DNA from: Solilutibacter pythonis
Lineage (GTDB): Bacteria; Pseudomonadota; Gammaproteobacteria; Xanthomonadales; Xanthomonadaceae
Length of the DNA: 64,000 nt
Direction: 5' to 3'
Assembly (NCBI RefSeq): GCF_003697345.1
Contig: NZ_RFLY01000001.1
Location: forward strand, 124,001 to 188,000
The translations under genes and the position numbers were made by a program. The number at the start of each line of letters is the position of its first letter. The stretch's first letter is position 1. Positions 1 through 9,020 of this stretch are shown here, in pieces. The notes under the pieces are model-generated. The model saw only the letters and a list, made by a program, of their open reading frames with translations. It had not been told where the DNA came from and did no database searches.

Positions 1-762
1 TTCCCACAGCCCGGGGCCGGTTTTCTTGTGCGATGTGGTGAGGAGATAAATCAGGCCGGCGCGCGTCGGTTTCAGGGTGAATTCGCCATTGGTATCGGCG
101 TGCAGGTTGCTGGCGCGGATGTTCTCCACATCGTAGAGATCCTCGATGCGGTGATGGCGGTAATGTTCGTTGTCCTCGGCGATCACGATGCGCGCATGGG
201 CGACGGGCTTGCCGTCGTGCAATACGCGCAAGCGCAGGCTGTCGCCCAGTGTCAGCGCGGTAGGGGCGGAGAGGGGAATGATCTCGATGCCCTCGTTGAA
301 CGGGCGCGGCGCGTAATTGGCTTCGCCCTGGCTGATATGGGCATCGGCGCGGCTGAAATATTGCATCCGTGCCGGTTGGCCGCGGTGGCGCGCCATGTCG
401 TCGGCGAAATACAGTTTGCCTCCGGCGGTTTCCACGGCGTGGTAATTCGGCCCTTTTCTGACGCCCGTGCTGATCCGGTAGCTGCCTTCGCCCGCCAGCC
501 GCGGTTCGAGATAGACGGCGGCGGGGGTGCGGGCGGTGGCGGTCAGCGGTGTCCGCTTGCCGTCGGGGCCGACCATCACGAAATTCGGTGAGTCCATTGC
601 GAAATCCGCCTGGAACGGCAATTCCGTGAAGGCGGATTCGATGTGCAGGCGCGGATGCTCGACCTGAAACTGGTTGGGTTTCAGGAAGGGTACGTGCGCG
701 CTCAGCCCGCTGCTGGCGAGGAGCAGGAGGGAGGCGCAGAGGCGGTGTGCGAGATTTTTCAT
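1..762 (-). CDS. DUF4198 family exported protein (3' end cut by window)
   Basis: The reverse strand reads without a stop from an ATG at 762 to the window edge, giving 254 residues of an unfinished protein. Residues 1-22 are a typical Sec signal peptide ending in LSA, and the mature protein begins HVPFLKP, the usual start of DUF4198 proteins. These are periplasmic beta-rich proteins often found beside TonB-dependent receptors for nickel, cobalt or other metals. The visible part has several His residues (for example EHYRHHRIED) that could bind metal. Its true neighbours lie outside the window. The family call is firm; the substrate is unknown. Confidence 0.75.
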   Translation of the reverse strand, partial: MKNLAHRLCASLLLLASSGLSAHVPFLKPNQFQVEHPRLHIESAFTELPFQADFAMDSPNFVMVGPDGKRTPLTATARTPAAVYLEPRLAGEGSYRISTGVRKGPNYHAVETAGGKLYFADDMARHRGQPARMQYFSRADAHISQGEANYAPRPFNEGIEIIPLSAPTALTLGDSLRLRVLHDGKPVAHARIVIAEDNEHYRHHRIEDLYDVENIRASNLHADTNGEFTLKPTRAGLIYLLTTSHKKTGPGLWE

Positions 763-804
763 CGTTGGCTCCAGGGGGAATGTCGCTTGCCGGCGGATCG
801 GCCT

Positions 805-2004
805 TCAGCCGATCAGTTTGCCCAGCATCTTTGCCCCGCCCAGCCAGACGCCGATCATGGTGCCGAAGTTGGTCAGGAAGAACACCAGCATGATCCGCGA
901 GACGCGGTTGCGGTATGCGCCGCGTAGCGAGGTCACGTCGTCGCGGAGCGCCATGAAGTCGGCGTAGGTCGGTTTGCGCAGGCCGGCCTCCACCAATGCG
1001 CTGACCATGCCCGAGGCCAGCGCCGGGTGCAGGGGCGTTACCGGCGAGGCGAGCGCGGCGGCCAGGATGCTCAGAGGGTGCCCGCCGGCGAGCAGACAGC
1101 CAAGGGCGCCAAGCCCCGCGGTCAGCGCCACCCAGTAGCCAATCAGGTTCGCGCCGACATCGAATCCACCGCGCCAGAACCCCCAGGCGAATCCGCCCAG
1201 CACGAAGACGGCGAGAAAGATCGTGAACCACGGAATGTCCGATTTCGGCTTCAGCGTTTCCAGGCGCTCCAGCGCATCGGCGGGTAGATCCTCGTCCTCG
1301 CGCAGGTGGCGCGCGGTTCCGGCCAGATGCCCCGCGCCGATTACCGCCAGCACGCGCTTGGAATCGCCCGCGCTCTGGCGGAGTTTCGCCGCCATGTAGG
1401 CATCGCGCTCGGCGATCACCGTTTCGTACAGCACCGGGCTGCCTTCGGCGAATTCGGCGAAGCTCGCTTCCAGCATGTCGCCTTCCTTCAGCTTCTCGAT
1501 GGCGTCGTCCTCGACTTTCTCGTCGAACAGCAGTGAGGCGAGGATGCCGCCGCCCAGCTTGGCGCGCTGCCACCAGCCCAGCCGTTCGGAGGCGCGTTTG
1601 AAGGTGAGGCCGATGTCGCGGTCGATCAGGTGCGTCGGCAGGCCGCGCGCCTTGGCTTCGCCAGCCGCGGTCTTCAGTTCGGCGCCAGGCTCGATGCCGA
1701 GCTGCTCGGCCAGCCGTCGCTGGTAGGCGGCCAGGCCGAGGTTGGCGGCGAACATCGGGATCTTGTTCTCGCGGATCACCTTGACGATGTCGAGCTTGGC
1801 AAGCTGCTCCGGGTCGTTCATCGCCGCGTGGCGTTGCGTGTCCAGTTCGACCGCCACGGCGTCGAATTCGCCGCCGCCGATCGCCGCGCGCACGGCGTCG
1901 ACACTGGCCTGCGAGACGTGCGCGGTGCCGAGCAGGGTGTAGGTGACGCCGTCGCGTTCGACGACGGCATGCGGCTGGCCGCGCCAGTCGAAATCTTCTT
2001 GCAT
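805..2004 (-). CDS. TraB/PrgY-type membrane protein
   Basis: About 399 residues. The N-terminal half is a TraB/GumN domain with the signature TLLGTAHVS near residue 23 and a central EAS/EGS-rich stretch. The C-terminal third has two to four hydrophobic segments (around IPWFTIFLAVFVLGG, and near the C-terminus MLVFFLTNFG), the layout of bacterial TraB-domain proteins related to PrgY, which degrades peptide pheromones in enterococci. Function outside that case is poorly defined. I chose the ATG at 2004 because GAGAAGA sits about 8 bases upstream; an in-frame ATG at 2034 would add ten residues. It lies just downstream of aguB and may share its transcript. Confidence 0.75.
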   Translation of the reverse strand: MQEDFDWRGQPHAVVERDGVTYTLLGTAHVSQASVDAVRAAIGGGEFDAVAVELDTQRHAAMNDPEQLAKLDIVKVIRENKIPMFAANLGLAAYQRRLAEQLGIEPGAELKTAAGEAKARGLPTHLIDRDIGLTFKRASERLGWWQRAKLGGGILASLLFDEKVEDDAIEKLKEGDMLEASFAEFAEGSPVLYETVIAERDAYMAAKLRQSAGDSKRVLAVIGAGHLAGTARHLREDEDLPADALERLETLKPKSDIPWFTIFLAVFVLGGFAWGFWRGGFDVGANLIGYWVALTAGLGALGCLLAGGHPLSILAAALASPVTPLHPALASGMVSALVEAGLRKPTYADFMALRDDVTSLRGAYRNRVSRIMLVFFLTNFGTMIGVWLGGAKMLGKLIG

Positions 2005-2045
2005 CGTGTGTTCTTCTCGTGGAGTGCCGGCCATGCCAGGGGGGC

Positions 2046-2933
2046 TTAGTCGCGGTAGCGCCGGGTCAGGTCGCCATAGGCATCGATGCGGCGATCACGC
2101 AGGAACGGCCATATCCGGCGCACGTGCTCGCTGCGTTGCATGTCCACCTCGGCCATCAGGATCGTCGGTTCGGCGCCGGCCTCCGCGATGAACTCGCCCT
2201 GCGGGCCGAGTATGTGCGAGTTGCCCCAGAAATCGATGCCGGATGCACCGAGTGGCGATGGCTCGTGACCCACGCGGTTGCACGAGAGCACCGGCAACCC
2301 GTTGGCCACCGCGTGTCCGCGATGCGAGAGCACCCAGGCGTCGCGCTGGCGGGTCTTCTCGTCTTCGCTATCGTCCGGCTCCCAGCCGATGGCGGTCGGG
2401 TAGAGCAACAGCTCGGCGCCGGCCAGCGCCATCAGGCGTGCGCCCTCGGGATACCACTGGTCCCAGCACACCAGCACGCCGAGCCGCCCGACCGAGGTGT
2501 CGATCGGGGTGAAGCCGAGATCGCCGGGGGTGAAATAGAACTTCTCGTAGAAGCCGGGGTCGTCCGGGATGTGCATCTTGCGGTATTTTCCGGCGATGCC
2601 GCCGTCGGCTTCGAACACCACGGCGGTGTTGTGGTAAAGGCCGGCGGCGCGCTTTTCGAAGAGCGAACTCACCAGCACCACGCCGTAGCGCTTCGCCAAC
2701 TGACCGAGCCGTTCGGTGGAAGGGCCGGGGATGGTCTCGGCCAGGTCGAATTCATCCACCGATTCGTGCTGGCAGAAATACGCGCCGTTGTGCAGCTCCT
2801 GCAACAGCACCAGTTTCGCGCCCCGTGTGGCGGCCTCGGCCACGCGCGATTCGACTTGGGCGAGATTGGCTTCGGCGTCGCCGTGGTTGCTTTCCTGCAC
2901 CAGGGCGACGGGCAGGGTCTTGTACCGGGACAT
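2046..2933 (-). CDS. aguB: N-carbamoylputrescine amidase
   Basis: A 295-residue carbon-nitrogen hydrolase (nitrilase superfamily) that converts N-carbamoylputrescine to putrescine, CO2 and ammonia. The catalytic triad is visible: Glu in LLQELHNG, Lys in KYRKMHIPDD and Cys in VLVCWDQWYPEG. The WDQW context is typical of AguB rather than of general amidases. The ATG overlaps the stop of the upstream agmatine deiminase by one base (TGATG), so the two are translationally coupled and form the two-step agmatine-to-putrescine pathway. Length is normal for the family. The reading frame continues upstream, but that part is out of frame with aguA coding sequence. Confidence 0.95.
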   Translation of the reverse strand: MSRYKTLPVALVQESNHGDAEANLAQVESRVAEAATRGAKLVLLQELHNGAYFCQHESVDEFDLAETIPGPSTERLGQLAKRYGVVLVSSLFEKRAAGLYHNTAVVFEADGGIAGKYRKMHIPDDPGFYEKFYFTPGDLGFTPIDTSVGRLGVLVCWDQWYPEGARLMALAGAELLLYPTAIGWEPDDSEDEKTRQRDAWVLSHRGHAVANGLPVLSCNRVGHEPSPLGASGIDFWGNSHILGPQGEFIAEAGAEPTILMAEVDMQRSEHVRRIWPFLRDRRIDAYGDLTRRYRD

Positions 2934-3967
2934 CAGCGAAGCCCTCGTGGAAGTTGCATGGTGATGCAATGCAGGCTGCCGTTCTGCCGGATCAAGGGGC
3001 GGCATGGTACCTGCACGATTTCGCGCCCGGGGAACGCCGTGGCCAGCACGGTGGCGGCGCGCTCGTCGGCGTCGTCGCCGTAGGCCGGCATCAGCACCGC
3101 ATCGTTGACGACCAGAAAATTGGCGTAGCTGGCGGCCAGCCGGCGGCCTTCGTCCAGGATCGGTTTGGCCCACGGCAGCGGGAACAGCCGGTACGGCCGG
3201 CCGTCGCGAGTGCGCAGCGCGGCGATTTCGTCGGCCATCGCCTTCAGTTCCGCGTGGTGGGAATCGTCCGTGTCGTCGCAGGACTGGAACACGATGGCGT
3301 GATCCGGCGCGAAGCGGGCGAGGGTATCGATGTGGGCGTCGGTGTCGTCGCCTTCCAGATAGCCATGGTCGAGCCAGAGCACGCGCTCTTGCCGCAGCCA
3401 GCCGCAGAGCTTCGCCGTCAATGCCTCGCGGCTGGCGCCGGGGTGGCGCAGGGACAGGCATTGCCAGGTCGTGAGCAGCGTGCCGTCGCCGTCGCTGTCG
3501 ATGGCGCCGCCCTCCAGCGCGAAATCGATCGACTCGTGTTGGGCGCTCCCCAGTGCGCCTTGCGCGCGCAGGCGTTCGATCAGCCGGTCGTCGTCGCCGG
3601 CTTCGAACTTGCCGCCCCAGCCGGTGAAGCGGAAGTCGAGCAGGCGGAACGCCGCCGGGCCGGCCGTGAGGGTGATCGGGCCGCTGTCGCGCAGCCATGT
3701 GTCGTCGTAGGGAGCGGTGACGAAACTCACACGCGCCATGTCGATGCGGTTGGAGCGCAGGCGCGCCTCGGCATAGGCCTCGACGTCGTCGTCACCGACG
3801 ATGACGACAACCGGCTGGAAGCGCGTGATCGCCGCGGTCAGTGCGATGTAGGTTTCTTCGACTTCGCCGAGATGCTCGGCCCAGTCGGTCTCGGCGTGAG
3901 GCCAGGCGATGAGGATGGCCGATTGGGGTTCCCATTCGGCAGGCAGGCGCAATAGGTTCTCGGTCAT
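2933..3967 (-). CDS. aguA: Agmatine deiminase
   Basis: A 344-residue peptidyl-arginine-deiminase-type enzyme that hydrolyses agmatine to N-carbamoylputrescine and ammonia. It starts MTENLLRLPAEW, has the substrate-binding blocks LRDSGPITL and HGYLEGDDTDAHID, and the catalytic Cys in GSLHCITMQLPRG near the C-terminus. It is the first gene of the aguA-aguB pair and is coupled to aguB by a one-base overlap. Together they supply putrescine from arginine-derived agmatine. Confidence 0.95.
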   Translation of the reverse strand: MTENLLRLPAEWEPQSAILIAWPHAETDWAEHLGEVEETYIALTAAITRFQPVVVIVGDDDVEAYAEARLRSNRIDMARVSFVTAPYDDTWLRDSGPITLTAGPAAFRLLDFRFTGWGGKFEAGDDDRLIERLRAQGALGSAQHESIDFALEGGAIDSDGDGTLLTTWQCLSLRHPGASREALTAKLCGWLRQERVLWLDHGYLEGDDTDAHIDTLARFAPDHAIVFQSCDDTDDSHHAELKAMADEIAALRTRDGRPYRLFPLPWAKPILDEGRRLAASYANFLVVNDAVLMPAYGDDADERAATVLATAFPGREIVQVPCRPLIRQNGSLHCITMQLPRGLR

Positions 3968-4022
3968 GGGGCAATGGCGGGCAGCCGCGTTTCACGGCGA
4001 GGGGAAAGGGAGAAAGGACGGC

Positions 4023-4349
4023 TCAGCGAATCGGTGGTTTCGGGGGCAGCTCGTTGGGCGAGGCTTGATTCAGTACCACGTCGATCACCTTGCCGCGTTC
4101 GAAATAGACGGTGTAGGCGGGGTAGACCCAGCGCTCGATGGTCGGCCACTGGCGCTTCTGGCCGCCGCGTGGATCGAGCCGCGATTGCGGCGCGCCGAAG
4201 TGGCGCTCCACCTCGGCCATGCGGGTGCCGCGCGTGGGTTTGGTGGTGCCATCTTTCTGCTTGATACGCTCGGCCAGCAGCACGTCGGCGTGGGCGCGGG
4301 GGAGCATGAGCAGAAGGCCGCAGGCGGCGAGGATCGGTAGGCGGGGCAT
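4023..4349 (-). CDS. Small exported hypothetical protein
   Basis: A 108-residue protein with a signal peptide (MPRLPILAACGLLLMLP, cleavage near AHA-DV). The mature part holds AEVERHFGAPQSRLD, a pattern resembling the BamE/SmpA-like fold (a helix with a GxPxx turn followed by a strand with W-Y-x-Y), and ends in a proline-rich tail. No lipobox is seen. I do not know its function. It stands alone between aguA and rpmJ; the rpmJ terminator lies upstream, so it needs its own promoter. Confidence 0.7.
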   Translation of the reverse strand: MPRLPILAACGLLLMLPRAHADVLLAERIKQKDGTTKPTRGTRMAEVERHFGAPQSRLDPRGGQKRQWPTIERWVYPAYTVYFERGKVIDVVLNQASPNELPPKPPIR

Positions 4350-4454
4350 GGCAAGGTTCCGGTCGCGGGATGTTGCCGATTCTAGTTCAGCTTTTCGGAT
4401 CTGCATGGCGCCGTATACACGCGGGCTGGCCGGCGCAGCGAATTTGCCGGCACG

Positions 4455-4476
4455 AAAAAGCCGCCCAAGGGCGGCT
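4455..4476 (-). terminator. Rho-independent terminator of rpmJ
   Basis: On the minus strand the arms AAGCCGCCC and GGGCGGCTT enclose a TT loop and are followed by a short T-run (TTTTTC). It lies about 60 bases beyond the rpmJ stop. Confidence 0.8.
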
Positions 4477-4534
4477 TGTCGGCCACGGCCCCGGCCGTGG
4501 AGAGGGGCTGAAGCAATGCCCCGTGTTTGGTTTC

Positions 4535-4660
4535 TCAGCGCTGGCGGGCCTTGAAACGTGGGTTGGACTTGCAGATCACGAAGACCTTGCCGCGACGGCG
4601 AACGACCTTGCAGTCGCGGTGACGGGCCTTCGCCGACTTCAGGGAGGACAGGACCTTCAT
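4535..4660 (-). CDS. rpmJ: 50S ribosomal protein L36, zinc-free (C-) type
   Basis: A 41-residue basic protein, [17 protein letters not shown]..., almost identical in layout to the YkgO-type L36. Zinc-binding L36 carries C-x2-C...C-x4-H; here only two cysteines remain (RDCK and VICK), and the first Cys and the His are replaced, so it is the zinc-independent paralogue. It has a promoter and a terminator of its own and is divergent from cmk, away from the main ribosomal protein operons. In other bacteria C- paralogues are often zinc-regulated; I see no Zur site here. Confidence 0.93.
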   Translation of the reverse strand: MKVLSSLKSAKARHRDCKVVRRRGKVFVICKSNPRFKARQR

Positions 4661-4705
4661 GACAAACCTCTGATGGCGAAACGGATGGGAATAACGAAGC
4701 CCGGC

Positions 4706-4735
4706 ATGATACCAGTAAAATCCTTGCGGGCTCAA
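4706..4735 (-). promoter_or_regulatory. Sigma-70 type promoter of rpmJ
   Basis: On the minus strand TTGAGC (4735-4730) and TATCAT (4711-4706) are separated by 18 bases, about 45 bases upstream of the rpmJ ATG. Both hexamers match sigma-70 consensus well. Confidence 0.55.
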
Positions 4736-4788
4736 GGGGTTGGAGTGGAGGCGTCCGGTCAGGTCCGTGCTTCGTTAAACTGGCCGGC

Positions 4789-5505
4789 ATGAACGACGCC
4801 ACCGAAGCCGCCCGAATCGCCATTCCCGTGTTGACCATCGACGGGCCTTCCGGCTCCGGCAAGGGCACCATCAGCCGGCGGGTGGCGGAGCGTCTAGGTT
4901 GGCATTATCTCGATTCCGGTGCGCTTTATCGCGCGGTCGGTGTGGCCGCGGCCTGGGAGGGCGTGGATCTGGGGGACGAAGCGGCGGTGGAGGCGTGTGC
5001 GCGGCGTACGCGCATCGAGTTCCGTGACGACGCCCAGGGCGAGCCCAGGGTGATCGTCAACGGCCAGGACGCCACCGACCGGCTGCGGCTGGAGACCAGC
5101 GGCGCCGCGGCCTCGGCCATCGCGGCGATGGTCGGCGTGCGCGCGGCGTTGGTGGAGATGCAGCATGGTTTCCGCCGGCCGCCGGGCCTGGTGGCGGATG
5201 GCCGCGACATGGGAACGGTGATTTTCCCCGATGCCGGCCACAAGGTGTTCCTGACCGCGAGCGCCGAGGAGCGTGCCGAGAGGCGGCATAAGCAGTTGAT
5301 GCAAAAAGGGGTTTCCGTTAAGCTGAGCAGTCTGCTGGGCGAGATCGTCGCCCGTGACGAGCGAGACGCCAGCCGGGCGGTCGCGCCGCTCAGGCCGGCG
5401 CCGGATGCTGTCGTCATCGACACCACCGGCATCGGCATCGAAGCGGTGGTGGCCCGCGTACTGGCGCTCCTTGATGGAATGCGCCACGAACCGGCCCGGC
5501 CTTGA
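4789..5505 (+). CDS. cmk: Cytidylate kinase
   Basis: A 238-residue nucleoside monophosphate kinase that phosphorylates CMP and dCMP using ATP. The Walker A motif GPSGSGKGT is at residues 19-27, followed by the CMP-binding [11 protein letters not shown] and [15 protein letters not shown], then the lid region [10 protein letters not shown]. Length is normal. It precedes rpsA in the order conserved across gammaproteobacteria. A 174-base gap separates the two genes; it is the probable site of rpsA promoters and leader, but no hexamers there convinced me. Confidence 0.96.
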   Translation: MNDATEAARIAIPVLTIDGPSGSGKGTISRRVAERLGWHYLDSGALYRAVGVAAAWEGVDLGDEAAVEACARRTRIEFRDDAQGEPRVIVNGQDATDRLRLETSGAAASAIAAMVGVRAALVEMQHGFRRPPGLVADGRDMGTVIFPDAGHKVFLTASAEERAERRHKQLMQKGVSVKLSSLLGEIVARDERDASRAVAPLRPAPDAVVIDTTGIGIEAVVARVLALLDGMRHEPARP

Positions 5506-5679
5506 CGCCCGCGCGGTACGGCCTCGACCAGCAGGACACGCCCGTCGGAAGCGATTCCGGCGGTTTTCCACTTCAACACTCACGGCCATGGGCAATCCCG
5601 CCCGCGCCGACAACGGGTGGAGCCAGACGCACCGCGATCGACCCGCGTCCGGTTCTGAAGATCAACCTAGAGAATAGAA

Positions 5680-7365
5680 ATGACCGAATCATTTGCCGAA
5701 CTGTTTGAACAGAGTCAGCAGCAGCTGGCCAAGCTGAAGCCGGGCGCCATCGTCACCGGTACTGTCGTGGATGTCCGCAACGACGTGGTGGTGATCAACG
5801 CCGGCTTGAAGTCCGAAGGCATCGTGCCGATCGAACAGTTCCGGAACGAGGCCGGCGAAATCGACGTCGGCATCGGCGACCAGGTGAAGGTGGCGCTGGA
5901 TTCCATCGAGAACGGCTTCGGCGAGACCGTGCTCTCGCGCGAGAAAGCCAAGCGCGCGATGGTCTGGGACGAGCTGGAAGAAGCACTCGAAAAGGGCGAC
6001 ATCATCACCGGTCGCATCAGTGGCAAGGTCAAGGGCGGTTTCACCGTCGACATCAAGGACGTCCGCGCCTTCCTGCCCGGTTCCCTGGTGGACGTGCGCC
6101 CGGTGCGCGATCCGGTCTACCTGGAAGGCAAGGAGCTGGAGTTCAAGCTCATCAAGCTCGACCGCAAGCGCAACAACGTGGTGGTCAGCCGCCGCGCGGT
6201 GGTGGAGTCGGAGCACTCCGAGGAGCGCGAGGCGCTGCTGGAGAAGCTGGTCGAGGGCGCCAAGCTGAAGGGCGTGGTCAAGAACCTGACCGATTACGGC
6301 GCGTTCGTCGACCTGGGCGGCATCGATGGCCTGCTGCACATCACCGACATGGCGTGGAAGCGCGTTCGTCATCCGTCCGAAGTGGTCGAGGTTGGCCAGG
6401 AGCTGGACGTGCGCGTGCTGAAGTACGACCGTGAGCGCAATCGCGTCAGCCTGGGCCTGAAGCAGATGGGCGAGGATCCGTGGGACAACATCTCGCGTCG
6501 TTATCCGGCCAACACCCGCGCCTTCGGCAAGGTTTCCAACGTGACCGATTACGGTGCGTTCGTCGAAATCGAGCCGGGCGTCGAGGGCCTGGTGCATGTG
6601 TCCGAGATGGACTGGACCAACAAGAACGTGAACCCCTCCAAGGTGGTGCAGGTCGGTGACGAAGTCGAAGTGATGGTGCTGGACGTGGACGAAGAGCGTC
6701 GCCGCATCTCGCTGGGCATGAAGCAGGTCTCCTCGAACCCGTGGGAAACCTTCGCCGTCATCCACAAGAAGGGCGACAAGGTCTCCGGCCAGATCAAGTC
6801 GATCACCGATTTCGGCATCTTCATCGGTCTGGACGGCGGCATCGACGGTCTGGTGCATCTGTCCGACCTCAGCTGGAACACCAACGGCGAAGACCTGGCT
6901 CGCAACTTCAAGAAGGGCGATACGGTCGATGCCGTGGTGCTGGCGGTCGATCCCGAGCGCGAGCGCATTTCGCTCGGCGTCAAGCAGCTGGAGCAGGACC
7001 CGATGGGTTCCTACGTCGCTTCCAACAGCCGTGGCTCGGTGGTCAAGGGCACGGTGAAGGAAGTCGATGCCAAGGGCGCGGTGATCGAACTGGCCGATGG
7101 TGTGGAAGGCTATCTGGCCGCCCGCGACATCTCGCAGGATCGCGTTGAGGATGCCTCGCACGTATTGAAGGTGGGCGACGAAGTCGAGGCCAAGATCATC
7201 GGCACCGATCGCAAGAGCCGAGTCATGCAGCTCTCGATCCGCGCCAAGGATCAGGACGAGATGAACGAGACCCTGGCCGAGTACAACCGCAGCCATGCGG
7301 AGGCCGCCAGCGGTACCACCCAGCTCGGCGCCCTGCTGCGCGAGCAGCTCGGCAAGTCCGAGTAA
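5680..7365 (+). CDS. rpsA: 30S ribosomal protein S1
   Basis: 561 residues with six S1 (OB-fold) RNA-binding repeats, visible as recurring patterns such as GxVxxVxDYGAFVxL (for example [47 protein letters not shown]). S1 binds mRNA leaders and brings them to the 30S subunit. The ATG at 5680 is preceded by an A-rich AGAATAGAA stretch rather than a strong Shine-Dalgarno sequence, as is usual for self-regulated rpsA. Flanked by cmk and ihfB as in other gammaproteobacteria. Confidence 0.97.
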   Translation: MTESFAELFEQSQQQLAKLKPGAIVTGTVVDVRNDVVVINAGLKSEGIVPIEQFRNEAGEIDVGIGDQVKVALDSIENGFGETVLSREKAKRAMVWDELEEALEKGDIITGRISGKVKGGFTVDIKDVRAFLPGSLVDVRPVRDPVYLEGKELEFKLIKLDRKRNNVVVSRRAVVESEHSEEREALLEKLVEGAKLKGVVKNLTDYGAFVDLGGIDGLLHITDMAWKRVRHPSEVVEVGQELDVRVLKYDRERNRVSLGLKQMGEDPWDNISRRYPANTRAFGKVSNVTDYGAFVEIEPGVEGLVHVSEMDWTNKNVNPSKVVQVGDEVEVMVLDVDEERRRISLGMKQVSSNPWETFAVIHKKGDKVSGQIKSITDFGIFIGLDGGIDGLVHLSDLSWNTNGEDLARNFKKGDTVDAVVLAVDPERERISLGVKQLEQDPMGSYVASNSRGSVVKGTVKEVDAKGAVIELADGVEGYLAARDISQDRVEDASHVLKVGDEVEAKIIGTDRKSRVMQLSIRAKDQDEMNETLAEYNRSHAEAASGTTQLGALLREQLGKSE

Positions 7366-7383
7366 CCCGCGTCAATGCAATGC

Positions 7384-7413
7384 CGGCGGCGGCACCTTGG
7401 GGTGCCGCCGTCG
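7384..7413 (+). terminator. Strong hairpin between rpsA and ihfB
   Basis: Arms GGCGGCACC (7388-7396) and GGTGCCGCC (7401-7409) with a TTGG loop, extendable by a few pairs. No T-run follows, so it may be a partial terminator or an mRNA-stabilising stem at the rpsA 3' end. Confidence 0.5.
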
Positions 7414-7461
7414 TGATCTGCCTGCGGCCATGTCGGCACGGGCGGTTTCAGAGTCAGTGGA

Positions 7462-7764
7462 ATGACCAAGTCGGAACTGATCGAACTCCTCAACCAGCGC
7501 CAGCGTCATCTCAAGGCCGAAGACGTAGAACTCGGCGTACGCACGCTGCTGGATATGATGAGCGCCAGTCTCGCCAGTGGCGGGCGCATCGAGGTGCGCG
7601 GCTTCGGAAGTTTCTCGCTGCACTACCGGCCGCCGCGTACCGGCCGCAACCCCAAGACCGGCGATGCCGTCGCGCTGCCGGCTAAGTACGTTCCCCATTT
7701 CAAACCCGGCAAGGAACTGCGCGAACGCGTCAGCGAAGTCACGCCGGTCGGCGATGACGCCTGA
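7462..7764 (+). CDS. ihfB: Integration host factor subunit beta
   Basis: A 100-residue HU/IHF-family DNA-bending protein that pairs with IhfA. It has the family pattern [22 protein letters not shown] and the GRNPKTGD beta-arm with the intercalating Pro. The beta identity rests on its place right after rpsA and on the MTKSELIE start. IHF controls recombination, replication and sigma-54 promoters. Confidence 0.95.
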   Translation: MTKSELIELLNQRQRHLKAEDVELGVRTLLDMMSASLASGGRIEVRGFGSFSLHYRPPRTGRNPKTGDAVALPAKYVPHFKPGKELRERVSEVTPVGDDA

Positions 7765-7841
7765 GCCTCGCCCCACGGACCGGCTTGCCGCCGATACGGC
7801 AAGTCTGGGACGATGCCGACTGACTATCGCGACTCCATCGA

Positions 7842-9020
7842 ATGGCCTTCCTTGATCAATGGTTCTGGTTCGTCCTGCTGCTGCCCGCCGCGGCGGTGAT
7901 GGGCTGGGTGATCGGCCGTCGCGGCGGCGAGCGTCATAGCGACAGCCAGGTCAGCAAGCTTTCCACCACCTATTTCCGTGGCCTCAACTACTTGTTGAAC
8001 GAGCAGCCGGACAAGGCGATCGAACTGTTCCTGCACATCGCCGAACTCGACAAGGAGACTTTCGAGACCCAGGTCGCGCTTGGGCACCTGTTTCGCCGCC
8101 GTGGCGAGGTCGATCGTGCGATCCGCTTGCATCAGGCGCTGGTCGAGCGCAAGGATCTATCCGACGCCCAGCGCGCGCAGGCACTGCTGGCGTTGGGCGA
8201 GGACTACATGAAATCCGGCCTGCTCGACCGCGCGGAAACGGTGTTCGGCGAACTGGCCGTCCTCGATCAGCGCGCGCCACAGGCCCTGCGTCATTTGATC
8301 GACATTTTCCAGTCCGAACGCGATTGGGATCGGGCGATCGAGAACGCTCACCGCTACGAGGTCGCCACCGGCGAGCCGATGGGCAGGTTGATCGCGATGT
8401 TCGAATGCGAACTGGCCGAGCGCCATCGCGCCAATGGTGATCTCGATGCGGCGCGCACGGCCATCGCCCGCGCTTATGCGGCCGATTCCGACGCGGTGCG
8501 GCCCGGCATGCTGGAGGGCCGGATCGAGGCCGCCGCCGGTAACGATGCCGCCGCGATCAAGGCATTCGAGCGCGCCGCCCGGCACGATTCGGACTACCTG
8601 CCCGACATCTTGCCGACGCTGTTGCAGTGCTACGAGCGTACCGGCGACATTCCCGGCGCGTACCGCTTCCTTACCGAAATGACCGAGCACTATTCGGGCG
8701 TCGCCCCGGTGCTGGCATTGACCCGGCTGACCGAGCGCGAGGAAGGGGTGCATGCGGCCCGTGTGTACCTTGCCCGGCAATTGAAGGATCGTCCCTCGGT
8801 TCGTGGCGAGGCGGCGCTGATCGATCTCACCCTGGCCGATGCCAGCGATCCGATGTCCACGCTGCACGAGCTTGGCCGCATCACCGACCAGTTGTTGGTG
8901 CGTAATCCCAGCTACCGCTGCGGCAACTGCGGGTTCGGGGCGCGTTCGCACCACTGGCAATGCCCGAGTTGCCGCCAGTGGGGCACGGTGAAACCGCTGT
9001 TGAACTACGCGGTGGTATGA
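7842..9020 (+). CDS. lapB: Lipopolysaccharide assembly protein B
   Basis: 392 residues. One N-terminal membrane anchor (WFWFVLLLPAAAVMGWVIG) is followed by a long cytoplasmic array of TPR repeats (residues about 35-345) and a C-terminal rubredoxin-like zinc/iron knuckle (CGNCGF ... CPSCRQWG). LapB (YciM) links LPS synthesis and export and directs FtsH to degrade LpxC. The lapA gene, which usually precedes lapB, is absent: only 77 bases separate ihfB from lapB. The stop overlaps the start of the next gene (ATGA). Confidence 0.95.
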   Translation: MAFLDQWFWFVLLLPAAAVMGWVIGRRGGERHSDSQVSKLSTTYFRGLNYLLNEQPDKAIELFLHIAELDKETFETQVALGHLFRRRGEVDRAIRLHQALVERKDLSDAQRAQALLALGEDYMKSGLLDRAETVFGELAVLDQRAPQALRHLIDIFQSERDWDRAIENAHRYEVATGEPMGRLIAMFECELAERHRANGDLDAARTAIARAYAADSDAVRPGMLEGRIEAAAGNDAAAIKAFERAARHDSDYLPDILPTLLQCYERTGDIPGAYRFLTEMTEHYSGVAPVLALTRLTEREEGVHAARVYLARQLKDRPSVRGEAALIDLTLADASDPMSTLHELGRITDQLLVRNPSYRCGNCGFGARSHHWQCPSCRQWGTVKPLLNYAVV

